From the NCBI GenBank assembly GCA_030550395.1, contig JAUQPL010000008.1:1-64000 (forward strand): DNA of 64,000 nt, read 5' to 3'. Numbering within the stretch: position 1 is the stretch's first letter; every line of letters starts with the position of its first letter. The notes below the pieces were generated by a model. That model was given only the letters and a program-made list of their open reading frames with translations. It made no database searches and had not been told where the DNA came from. Positions 1-6,749 of this stretch are shown here, in pieces. Made by a program: the position numbers and the translations under genes. Source of the stretch: Bacteroidota bacterium (GTDB lineage: Bacteria; Bacteroidota; Ignavibacteria; Kapaibacteriales; HRBIN21).

Positions 1-44
1 ATGACCTTGGTGCGGTAAAACTATTCCCCAGCGGCAACAGTGGT

Positions 45-81
45 GGGGCAGTGCTTGAACGGCACTGCCCCATTTTCTTTT
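45..81 (+). terminator. Intrinsic terminator of the upstream gene
   Basis: A perfect 10-bp stem (GGGGCAGTGC / GCACTGCCCC, bases 45-54 and 62-71) with a 7-nt loop is followed by ATTTTCTTTT. It would end a + strand transcript entering from the left. That upstream gene may stop at base 18 (frame 1) or, less likely, at base 83 (frame 3), where the reading frame runs through the hairpin. Too little of it is present to name. Confidence 0.85.
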
Positions 82-103
82 AGATGCTGAAAGGAGGTTC
101 CCT

Positions 104-140
104 CACTCTTTCAACAGCTTTCACTCTTTCAACAGCTTTC
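104..140. repeat. Two-copy 18-bp tandem repeat
   Basis: The unit CACTCTTTCAACAGCTTT occurs twice head to tail (104-121 and 122-139), followed by another C. It lies between the terminator and the TonB receptor gene, about 60 bases upstream of the likely promoter. It may be a regulatory repeat or simple slippage; nothing in the window decides this. Confidence 0.8.
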
Positions 141-200
141 CCAGATACTTCTCCCCTGCACCGTCCTAAAGTCAGAGCACCAAATTTGAGCCCTCGTGTG

Positions 201-208
201 TAATTTTG
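201..208 (+). promoter_or_regulatory. Bacteroidota-type -7 box (TAATTTTG) of the TonB receptor gene
   Basis: TAATTTTG is a perfect match to the Bacteroidota -7 consensus TAnnTTTG and sits 42 bases upstream of the ATG at 251. No convincing -33 TTG lies at the usual distance. The same octamer recurs before several other genes in the window, which supports the call. Confidence 0.5.
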
Positions 209-250
209 TGATGCTAATTTGGACTAAGTTTAATCAATCAAGCCCTTGGG

Positions 251-2407
251 ATGTGCCGGGTAGGATACTTCGGGGTTGGGGTAGGGTTCTTTACTGGGGT
301 GGCAGTGTTTGGACAGTTAGACACTGGGCGGACGTATCAAGTCCCAGAAATTCAAGTGGTGAAGCGGCAGAACCGGGAGAGTTTCAGTGGGAGCTACGTC
401 TGGATAGCGCCGCAGCGATATGAGCAGCTCCACGCGACGAGCATAGAGGAGGTTTTGCGGACGGTACCTGGGGTGTTTGTTCGGCTAGAGGATGGGTTAG
501 GGTTGCGCGTAAATATTGGGATTCGTGGGCTACCACCGTCACGGAGTGAGAAAGTCCTGCTGTTGGAAGATGGAATCCCGATAGCGCCGGCACCGTATGG
601 GTATCCGGAGTTGTATTACCATCCGCCTTTGGATCGGATCCAGGGTGTAGAGGTAGTGAAGGGAGGGGCACAGGTACTATATGGACCGCAGACGATCGGT
701 GGAGTCATCAACTACGTGACGGCAATTCCTTCACGTGAGCGGCGGTGGCGGGTGCGGGCGTCCGTGGGGACGCGTCGGTATGGGAGTATTTACGGTCTCT
801 ATAGCGCTTTGGCTCCGGAAGGATCGGGTGTTCTCCTGGAGGGGCTGTACAAGCAGGGTCAGCTCAACCGAGAGAACACAGGTGTTCGGATTGGCGATAT
901 TGTCCTGAAGACATGGGTCCGCCCTGCCGCAGCGCATCGGTTATTGTTCAAGGTAAACGTCTACGATGAAGTATGTCAGGCGACGTATGCGGGATTGACA
1001 CAGGCGCAGTTTGAGGAGAATCCCTACCAGAATCCGTTCCCCCACGACACATTCTTCGTTGAGCGTTATGCAGGGCAGGTTCGGTGGGAATGGGAGCTGC
1101 CGCAAGGGGGTGTATCTGTGACGGGTTATGGTACCTATCTGCAGCGGGATTGGTGGCGGCAGGGGAGTCTGGTGCGGCGGCGGACGGCCGACGGGCGAGA
1201 TACCCTGGTTTCTGCCGATAATAGTGCCGATCCGGGGAACGAGCCGGGGGTGCGAGCGATTCCTGATCCGGGGCGGGCGGATGGGAGATTGCGCCGGTAC
1301 TGGTTCGCTGGCGTGGAGGGACGGTGGCAGCAGAGTATCCAGACCGGAGAGGTTTTCCACCGACTCACTGTAGGGGCTCGGGTCCACGGGGAGCGACAGC
1401 ACCGATATCAGATTCGGGCGACTTCCGCTATCGGGCGTACGGGGGCGATCGTAGAAGACAATTGGCGATGGGGACGGGCTCTTGGGGCGTATGTTCAGGA
1501 GCAGCTTTTCTGGCGGCGATGGGTGCTGACGGCAGGGATACGAATGGAGCTCATCCACTATCGGCGTTTGAATGTCCTGGGACAGAATGGTCTTGGTGCC
1601 GCTGGGCAGAGCCAATTCTGGACATTGATTCCGGCGATAGGACTTGTGCTTATTCCTGCAGAGACATGGAGAGTCTTTGCGGGGCTTCATGCCGGTTTTG
1701 CTCCACCACGGGTGGAAGATGTCATTGACAACAGTGGAGGTGTCACGGAGTTGGAACCCGAGCGGAGTTGGAATTGGGAGCTGGGAGTTCGGGTGCAGCC
1801 CATATCGGGGCTCAATGTCGAGATTGTTGGCTTCTGGCTGGACTATCGCAACCAGATTATCACCGCAACCCTTGCGGGCGGTATAACCAGCGCATTGACC
1901 AATGCAGGGCGGACGTCACACCAAGGGATAGAGGTCATGGTAGAAGCGGATGCACAGCAGCTTTTCGGTGGTCCCGATGTGCGATTGTTCGGCAGCGCAA
2001 CGTGGTTACCGGTGGCACGGTATGAGGGGAATCGGTACAGCATCCTGGAGCCGACGGTGCGCATTACGGGACACCGGCTTCCCTATGCTCCGGAGTATCA
2101 GCTCTCGGCAACGCTGCAGTGGAAGCCCTGGAGCTTTCTCCTTCTGCAGGGGGTGCTCACTTCCGTTGGAGCACAGTTTGGGGATGATTTGAACACGGTA
2201 GAAGGAACTCCCAATGGGCGCCAGGGTCGTTTGTCCCCGTTTACGGTGGTGGACGGCACTGTGGAGTGGCAGCTCCCTTCTTGGGGAGTGAATTTCGTCT
2301 TGTCGGCGAAGAATCTCCTCAACCGTGTGTATATCGCTGATCGGAGTCGGGGTCTCCTGCCCGGGATGCCGCGCATGGTGCAGGTGGGCATAGAGTGGCA
2401 GCGCTGA
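251..2407 (+). CDS. TonB-dependent outer-membrane receptor, FecA-like
   Basis: A 718-residue outer-membrane receptor that would import a ferric chelate or similar ligand using TonB energy. The N-terminus (residues 1 to about 22) is a signal peptide, followed by a TonB-box-like stretch (TYQVPEIQVV). The plug domain (about 50-165) carries the FecA-family signature IGIRGLPPSRSEKVLLLEDG and the following PxAPAPYGYPELYY, then VEVVKGGAQVLYGPQTIGG. The rest is a 22-strand-type barrel with the terminal aromatic strand ending GIEWQR. The STN signalling domain of true FecA is absent, so there is no sign of sigma/anti-sigma coupling. The ATG at 251 lacks a Shine-Dalgarno, as is usual in Bacteroidota. 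A HmuY-like lipoprotein 3.6 kb downstream may point to iron or haem, but the substrate cannot be told from sequence. Confidence 0.93.
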   Translation: MCRVGYFGVGVGFFTGVAVFGQLDTGRTYQVPEIQVVKRQNRESFSGSYVWIAPQRYEQLHATSIEEVLRTVPGVFVRLEDGLGLRVNIGIRGLPPSRSEKVLLLEDGIPIAPAPYGYPELYYHPPLDRIQGVEVVKGGAQVLYGPQTIGGVINYVTAIPSRERRWRVRASVGTRRYGSIYGLYSALAPEGSGVLLEGLYKQGQLNRENTGVRIGDIVLKTWVRPAAAHRLLFKVNVYDEVCQATYAGLTQAQFEENPYQNPFPHDTFFVERYAGQVRWEWELPQGGVSVTGYGTYLQRDWWRQGSLVRRRTADGRDTLVSADNSADPGNEPGVRAIPDPGRADGRLRRYWFAGVEGRWQQSIQTGEVFHRLTVGARVHGERQHRYQIRATSAIGRTGAIVEDNWRWGRALGAYVQEQLFWRRWVLTAGIRMELIHYRRLNVLGQNGLGAAGQSQFWTLIPAIGLVLIPAETWRVFAGLHAGFAPPRVEDVIDNSGGVTELEPERSWNWELGVRVQPISGLNVEIVGFWLDYRNQIITATLAGGITSALTNAGRTSHQGIEVMVEADAQQLFGGPDVRLFGSATWLPVARYEGNRYSILEPTVRITGHRLPYAPEYQLSATLQWKPWSFLLLQGVLTSVGAQFGDDLNTVEGTPNGRQGRLSPFTVVDGTVEWQLPSWGVNFVLSAKNLLNRVYIADRSRGLLPGMPRMVQVGIEWQR

Positions 2408-2424
2408 GGAGGTAAGGGGGTTCT

Positions 2425-2432
2425 TAATTTTG
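2425..2432 (+). promoter_or_regulatory. -7 box TAATTTTG upstream of the methylase operon
   Basis: A perfect TAnnTTTG match 26 bases before the GTG start at 2459, in the 51-base gap after the TonB receptor gene. It would start the methylase-nuclease transcript with a leader of about 20 nt. Confidence 0.5.
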
Positions 2433-2458
2433 CGTCGCTTCGGTGAAAAGGCTAGAAG

Positions 2459-3307
2459 GTGAGCGTGTCTGGGATTAGCGAAGCGGTGGTAGAGCAGGGG
2501 CTTTTCCCGGAGGAACTCCAGGGCAGAGTGAGGGGACTTCCGCCTCTCCTCAAATGGGCTGGTGGGAAGCGCTGGCTTGTGCCCGTTTTGGCGCCGCTGT
2601 GGCGTTCACATGCCCACCGACGCTGGGTGGACCCATTCTGTGGAGGCCTGGCGCTTCCCCTGGCGCTCGGCCCTGAGCGGGCACTGCTCAACGACATTAA
2701 CCCGCATCTTATCAACTTTTACCGCCAGGTACAGCAGGGGCTCCGCCTCAGCTTGCCTATGGCCCCTGAGCGGGGACTTTATGAGGCCTATCGGAAGCGC
2801 TTCAATGAGCTGATTCGCGAGGGCAAGACATGGACTCAAGAGGCGGCGCAGCTTTTCTACTACCTGAACCGGACTGGCTACAACGGGCTGTGTCGCTTCA
2901 ACCGAAAGGGGGAATACAATGTGCCCTTTGGGCGTTACAAAAAGGTAGAGTATGCGCGCGATTTCCAGCCCTACCAGCTCCTCATGCGGGAGTGGGAGTT
3001 TTGTTGTGGCGATTTTGAAGAGGTGAGGTTAGAAAGCGATGACTTTCTCTACGCCGACCCGCCCTACGATGTAGAGTTTCGGCAGTACACTGCTGAAGGC
3101 TTCTCTTGGGAAGACCAACTCAGGCTGGCTGAATGGCTCTACCGACACCGAGGGCCCGTCGTTGTTTCGGGACAGGCAACGGAGCGCATTGTTCAGCTAT
3201 ACGAAAGGTTGGGGTTTCGCTTGCGCTTTGTCCGGGGACCTCGCCTGATAAACTGCACGGGTGATAGGACACCGGCGGTTGAAATGATAGCCGTACGCAA
3301 TCTGTAG
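2459..3307 (+). CDS. dam: DNA adenine-N6 methyltransferase, Dam/D12 class
   Basis: A 282-residue enzyme, close to the length of E. coli Dam, predicted to transfer a methyl group from SAM to N6 of adenine in a short palindromic site. Motif I is LLKWAGGKRWLVP (about residues 30-42), followed by DPFCGGLALPLAL, LNDINPHLINFYRQV and the catalytic motif IV DPPY in FLYADPPYDVEF (about residue 200). The start is a GTG right after AGAAG, since no ATG lies upstream in frame. Three bases separate it from the nuclease gene at 3311, so the two are almost certainly co-transcribed and probably form a small type II restriction-modification pair. The recognition site is unknown; GATC is common for this class, and GATC is frequent in this window. 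Confidence 0.93.
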   Translation: MSVSGISEAVVEQGLFPEELQGRVRGLPPLLKWAGGKRWLVPVLAPLWRSHAHRRWVDPFCGGLALPLALGPERALLNDINPHLINFYRQVQQGLRLSLPMAPERGLYEAYRKRFNELIREGKTWTQEAAQLFYYLNRTGYNGLCRFNRKGEYNVPFGRYKKVEYARDFQPYQLLMREWEFCCGDFEEVRLESDDFLYADPPYDVEFRQYTAEGFSWEDQLRLAEWLYRHRGPVVVSGQATERIVQLYERLGFRLRFVRGPRLINCTGDRTPAVEMIAVRNL

Positions 3308-3310
3308 GCC

Positions 3311-3730
3311 ATGGCAGCGTGCAATACCACTACAGGCAAGGTGCTGGAAGAGATGATTGAGCCGGTACTGCGAAGAGCCGGATACCACTACGTCGCTCAG
3401 TATCCCGTTGGCCAAAGGCCCGATGGAAAGCCATATCGGGCAGATTTGGTGATTCTTGAGCCGCGTAGGATTGTGATTTCCCTCAAGTGGCAGCAGGTGG
3501 GTGGAACAGCGGAGGAGAAGGTGCCTTTTGAACTCATGACTCTTGCATACCTGGTCCACCAAGGGAAATGCGAGAAAGCCTATCTAGTTCTGGGGGGAAC
3601 AGGGTGGAGTCCTCGGTTAAGAGAGTTCTACTTGAGGGGTGGTGTGCGGCAATTTTTTGTTCTGCCGAGTGAGGTGGAATTGGTATCGCTGGAAGACTTC
3701 GTTGCCCAGGTTAATAAAGGTGGGTTGTAG
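3311..3730 (+). CDS. Small PD-(D/E)XK-type nuclease, likely restriction partner
   Basis: A 139-residue protein with the layout of a compact PD-(D/E)XK nuclease: an N-terminal helix (GKVLEEMIEPVLRRAGY), then YRADLVILEPRRIVISLKWQ, giving the catalytic D and an SxK in place of (D/E)xK, followed by QVGGTAEEKVPFE and a helix. A KWQQ-x-GTAEEKVPFE block of this kind occurs, as I recall, in a family of small restriction-like endonucleases. Three bases after the methylase stop and two bases before the next start, it belongs to a tight operon. Restriction activity is inferred from the pairing with a Dam-class methylase; the Ser at the usual acidic position is a point to check. Confidence 0.7.
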   Translation: MAACNTTTGKVLEEMIEPVLRRAGYHYVAQYPVGQRPDGKPYRADLVILEPRRIVISLKWQQVGGTAEEKVPFELMTLAYLVHQGKCEKAYLVLGGTGWSPRLREFYLRGGVRQFFVLPSEVELVSLEDFVAQVNKGGL

Positions 3731-3732
3731 GC

Positions 3733-4368
3733 ATGGCAAGCGGGACACTGTTCCGGAAGCCTTTGGAGCGATGCGCTATCTCAGGTAGGGGAGTAGGTGG
3801 GCTCATTGTAGGCATAGCCATGGTGGTTGGGGAGGGGATAGGGCAGGAGAGGGCAAGGGGAAAGGAGCTGGAATTATCGGAGTTACTTCGTCATCCGGCG
3901 CGGGTTACAGCGGAGATTATCACGAAGACGGGGTGTTCCCTGGGGCGATATGAGGCGCTGCCAGTCTGGAGAGTAATAGCCCCGTTTGTAGACGGGATAC
4001 CGAGGACAACCCAGCAGACAATGGTGTTGGTTTTCACGGCTGCCGATGGTTCGCAGACGGTGTTGAGCATGGCGGAGGTAATGCCACCGGTTCCTTTGCC
4101 GCCTCTTCTCCTTTTGCGTCGTGTCGAAGGGGGGATTGGAGATACCGTGCGCGTGCCTGTCCGAGGGGGAAGGGTTGACATATCCCTTGTTGAGCAAGCG
4201 GTGGCGCCAGCGGTGCGTCTTCGGTATCGGTTGCAGGCGGTGCTCCCGAGGGAGCCAGAGTTTCGCTTCCCAGTGCTAGTGGTGGGTGCGGATGTGGAGC
4301 CTTTGCGGTGGCTTCCCAGTGTCGTACGTGTGGACATAGTAGAACCTTTTCAGGGACAGGCCCGATGA
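3733..4368 (+). CDS. Predicted exported protein, weakly sulfite-oxidase-fold-like
   Basis: A 211-residue protein with a hydrophobic N-terminal segment (about residues 22-37, GVGGLIVGIAMVVGEGIGQ), suggesting export. The middle (VWRVIAPFVDG ... VLVFTAADGSQTVLSMAEV) and the end (EPLRWLPSVVRVDIVEPF) resemble the strand pattern of the molybdopterin-binding domain of sulfite-oxidase-like proteins, but I see no cofactor-ligating cysteine in the expected context, so a non-cofactor relative is more likely. It starts two bases after the nuclease and overlaps the next gene by ATGA. The function is unknown and the fold remark is a weak inference. Confidence 0.6.
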   Translation: MASGTLFRKPLERCAISGRGVGGLIVGIAMVVGEGIGQERARGKELELSELLRHPARVTAEIITKTGCSLGRYEALPVWRVIAPFVDGIPRTTQQTMVLVFTAADGSQTVLSMAEVMPPVPLPPLLLLRRVEGGIGDTVRVPVRGGRVDISLVEQAVAPAVRLRYRLQAVLPREPEFRFPVLVVGADVEPLRWLPSVVRVDIVEPFQGQAR

Positions 4369-4715
4369 AGGTGCCGTTGTGGAAAATCGCCCATGCCCGC
4401 AGTGGCGATAAAGGCGATGCCGTTAACTGTGGTGTGATTGCCTATCGTGCCGAGTGGTATCCTGTGTTACGGGACTATCTGACGGCTGAGCGGGTGAAGG
4501 AGTACTTCACCGGAATCTGCTTCGGCCCGGTAGAGCGATATGAGCTGCCGAACCTGTGGGCATTGAATTTCGTGCTGCACAACACCTTAGGAGGTGGGGG
4601 AACAGTGTCGCTCAAGTTGGACTCCCAGGGCAAGACGATTGCTTCGGCAATGCTGATGCTGGAGTTGGACATCCCTGATGAGCTTGTCCATCGGTTGGGA
4701 ATCCCCACAGAATGA
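4365..4715 (+). CDS. AtuA-like ferredoxin-fold domain protein (stand-alone)
   Basis: A 116-residue protein matching the C-terminal domain of AtuA (acyclic terpene utilisation) and related DUF1446 proteins. The signature IAHARSGDKGDAVNCGVIAY opens it, RYELPNLWALNFVL and LGGGGTVSLKLDSQGK follow, and it ends in a hydrophobic strand. Here the domain stands alone. The ATG at 4365 is chosen over an upstream in-frame ATG at 4308 because it gives the conserved N-terminus and an ATGA overlap with the preceding stop. It in turn overlaps the methyltransferase start by ATGA. The substrate is unknown; the domain often accompanies acyl-CoA metabolism, but no such genes are adjacent. Confidence 0.8.
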   Translation: MKVPLWKIAHARSGDKGDAVNCGVIAYRAEWYPVLRDYLTAERVKEYFTGICFGPVERYELPNLWALNFVLHNTLGGGGTVSLKLDSQGKTIASAMLMLELDIPDELVHRLGIPTE

Positions 4716-5425
4716 AGGCGGAGCTATTGGCTCGGTCGCCGCAGGCGATTCGGCGGATGTTTGCGGAATTGGCGCCATATTACGACTGCTCCAACACGCT
4801 CTTGAGTTTTGGGGTTCACCATTGGTGGCGCTGGAAAGCCGTGCATCTTTCAGGGGTACGGGAGGGGATGTCTGTACTGGATTGTGCCACGGGGACTGGG
4901 GACTTTGCCCTGGCGTTTTGGCGGCGCGTGGGTCCGAGTGGACGAGTGGTGGGTGTGGATTTCTGTGAGGCAATGTTGGAGCGTGCTCGGCAGAAGGCGC
5001 AGCGCCGAGGAGTGCCGATCCAATTGATACGTGCGGATTGTCTTGCGCTGCCCTTTGCGGAAGCAACCTTTGACGTAAGTGGTATTGCCTTCGGAATTCG
5101 GAATGTCCAAGACTGCGGAGCGTGCCTACGCGAGATGGCGCGCGTAGTGCGACCCGGCGGAAGGGTAGTCGTCCTTGAGTTGGGACAGCCAAAGGGAGTG
5201 CTGCGGAGTGTCTATGCGCTCTATAGCCGGTATTGGATTCCCCTGTTCGGTGAGCTATTTGCCCAGAACCGAAGAGCGTATGAGTATTTACATGCCTCCT
5301 CGGCAAGTTTCCCATCGGGACAGGAGTTTGTAGATATGCTGCAGCAGCTTGGGGTGTTTCGGGAGGTGCGAATGTACCCGTTCACGGGGGGTATCGCGTG
5401 GTGTTATGTGGCAACGGTGGTCTGA
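4712..5425 (+). CDS. menG: Demethylmenaquinone methyltransferase
   Basis: A 237-residue class I SAM methyltransferase of the UbiE/MenG family that makes the last C-methylation of menaquinone. It shows MFAELAPYYDCSNTLLSFGV near the N-terminus, the SAM-binding loop VLDCATGTGDFAL (about residues 56-68), FGIRNVQDCGACLREM and RVVRPGGRVVVLELGQPKG, all typical of the family. The menaquinone assignment rather than ubiquinone rests on the likely Bacteroidota host. It is translationally coupled to the AtuA-like gene by ATGA and followed closely by pyrE. Confidence 0.93.
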   Translation: MKAELLARSPQAIRRMFAELAPYYDCSNTLLSFGVHHWWRWKAVHLSGVREGMSVLDCATGTGDFALAFWRRVGPSGRVVGVDFCEAMLERARQKAQRRGVPIQLIRADCLALPFAEATFDVSGIAFGIRNVQDCGACLREMARVVRPGGRVVVLELGQPKGVLRSVYALYSRYWIPLFGELFAQNRRAYEYLHASSASFPSGQEFVDMLQQLGVFREVRMYPFTGGIAWCYVATVV

Positions 5426-5429
5426 GGAG

Positions 5430-5981
5430 ATGGGGCGGGAGGAACTGGCGCGGGAGATTGTCAAGGTTGCATACCGAAGGGGACAGTTTCAGCTCCGCTC
5501 AGGACAGTGGAGTCAGGAGTATGTGGACAAGTACCAGTTTGAGGCACGTCCGCAGCTATTGCGGGCTCTCGGAGAGCTTATTGCTGCACAGCTTCCAGCG
5601 GAGACGGAGGTTATTGCCGGTGTGGAGCTAGGAGGGATACCTTTGGCGGTAGCCGTCAGCCTTGCCAGCGGGATTCCATGCGCGTTTGTGCGCAAGCAGG
5701 CGAAGGAGTACGGGACGCAGCGCCGTAGCGAGGGATATCCTGTGGCGGGACGGAAAGTTGTCCTTGTGGAGGATGTGGTGACCACTGGTGGACAGCTGCT
5801 CGCTGGAATTGAAGCTCTGCGGGCGGAAGGTGCCCAAGTGTTACTGTCTATCTGCATCGTGGATCGCCAGCAAGGGGCAGCGGAACGGCTTCAGTCTCTG
5901 GGAGTCCCCTTCCGGGCACTCTTTACACTGGCGGAACTAAAGGTGTTAGCGGACCGTTCTTCTGAGGCAGATGTGGTATAG
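5430..5981 (+). CDS. pyrE: Orotate phosphoribosyltransferase
   Basis: About 183 residues, converting orotate and PRPP to OMP in pyrimidine synthesis. FQLRSGQWSQEYVDKYQFE marks the orotate/PRPP pocket, FVRKQAKEYGTQRRSEG the flexible catalytic loop, and VVLVEDVVTTGGQLL the PRPP-binding motif. I chose the ATG at 5430 (MGREELAREIVKVAYRRG) because it matches the usual PyrE start and follows the menG stop by four bases; an in-frame ATG at 5406 would overlap menG by 20 bases. GAGGAG touches the chosen ATG directly, too close to act as a normal ribosome-binding site. Confidence 0.92.
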   Translation: MGREELAREIVKVAYRRGQFQLRSGQWSQEYVDKYQFEARPQLLRALGELIAAQLPAETEVIAGVELGGIPLAVAVSLASGIPCAFVRKQAKEYGTQRRSEGYPVAGRKVVLVEDVVTTGGQLLAGIEALRAEGAQVLLSICIVDRQQGAAERLQSLGVPFRALFTLAELKVLADRSSEADVV

Positions 5982-6012
5982 GTGCTTGTTGAACCGCGTT
6001 CGGGAGGGACCC

Positions 6013-6627
6013 ATGAGGCATGCTGCAGTAATCGCTCTTGGAGTTCTGTGGTTGCTCGGGTGCGCGAAGGAAGAGACACCGACGCAGCCGAGCCGAGACT
6101 CTACAACGGTGCAAGAGCGTACAATCCGCAACCTCTGGGTAGACACAGCCCAGGGATATGCCCTATTGGACTTTGAAAGTGGGGATACTGTCTCGGCATC
6201 CCTTCGGCAGACAGAGCAGTGGGATCTGATGCTTCCGGCGCTCACGCCGGCAACGCGAGCGCTGAATATCTTCCTCAACTCTGGAACAGTTAACTCGGTG
6301 GGGAAGACGCTAGGTGTTGTGGTCAATGTTCCGTACGACCAACTGGAGCAGGCTCCGCCCGATGATCAACTCCGGCGGGATGATACCAGTGCTGCCAACC
6401 GGGTGATTTCGCCCTCGCTCACGGGGGATGGACTCTTTGTGTACAACTTCCAGACGCATACGCTCACCCCATTGCCGAAGACGCTCGTGCTCAAAACGCG
6501 CTCGGGCAAGTACGTCAAAGTCCAGTTCGTAAGCCTGTACAAGGACGCTCCTGCGCAGCCTAATCCATTTGACTTGGGCTATTGGACGATCCGGTATACG
6601 GTAAGCAGCGTTCGCTCGTTTCGGTAG
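6013..6627 (+). CDS. HmuY-like haem-binding lipoprotein
   Basis: A 204-residue lipoprotein. The signal peptide ends in the lipobox LLGC (Cys about residue 18), followed by a Thr/Ser/Pro linker. The body has the HmuY pattern: GYALLDFESGDTV, TEQWDLMLPAL, IFLNSG, and late in the chain TPLPKTLVLKTRSGKYVKVQ then FVSLYKD. HmuY proteins of Bacteroidota take haem from host or environmental haemoproteins and pass it to a TonB receptor. The usual HmuR receptor is not adjacent; a FecA-like receptor lies 3.6 kb upstream. The start at 6013 is chosen for the signal peptide. Confidence 0.8.
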   Translation: MRHAAVIALGVLWLLGCAKEETPTQPSRDSTTVQERTIRNLWVDTAQGYALLDFESGDTVSASLRQTEQWDLMLPALTPATRALNIFLNSGTVNSVGKTLGVVVNVPYDQLEQAPPDDQLRRDDTSAANRVISPSLTGDGLFVYNFQTHTLTPLPKTLVLKTRSGKYVKVQFVSLYKDAPAQPNPFDLGYWTIRYTVSSVRSFR

Positions 6628-6703
6628 AAGGCTACCGTAGAGGAGGGCGCAGGAGTTTTATGCTGGTGGCCGCGCTCCACCGAGTCTATGGGGGGTAGCG
6701 TCT

Positions 6704-6744
6704 TGCTTTGCCTCTTGTGACAGCCAAGGCTTAGAGGCGTAGCA
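6704..6744. other. Imperfect hairpin between convergent genes
   Basis: TGCTttGCCTCT (6704-6715) can pair with AGAGGCgtAGCA (6733-6744), with a nested AGCC/GGCT inside the loop. It lies between the ends of the HmuY-like gene and the ABC exporter gene and may act as a weak two-way terminator, but neither side has a U-tract. Confidence 0.35.
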
Positions 6745-6749
6745 GAAAG

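Noticed and set aside
941-1690. Long reverse-strand frame inside the TonB receptor gene (249 codons)
   Set aside because: Antisense shadow of a clear barrel protein in GC-rich DNA; its translation is Pro/Arg-rich with no domain.
4587-5315. Long reverse-strand frame over menG
   Set aside because: Shadow of menG; low-complexity His/Arg/Pro translation and no coupling to neighbours.
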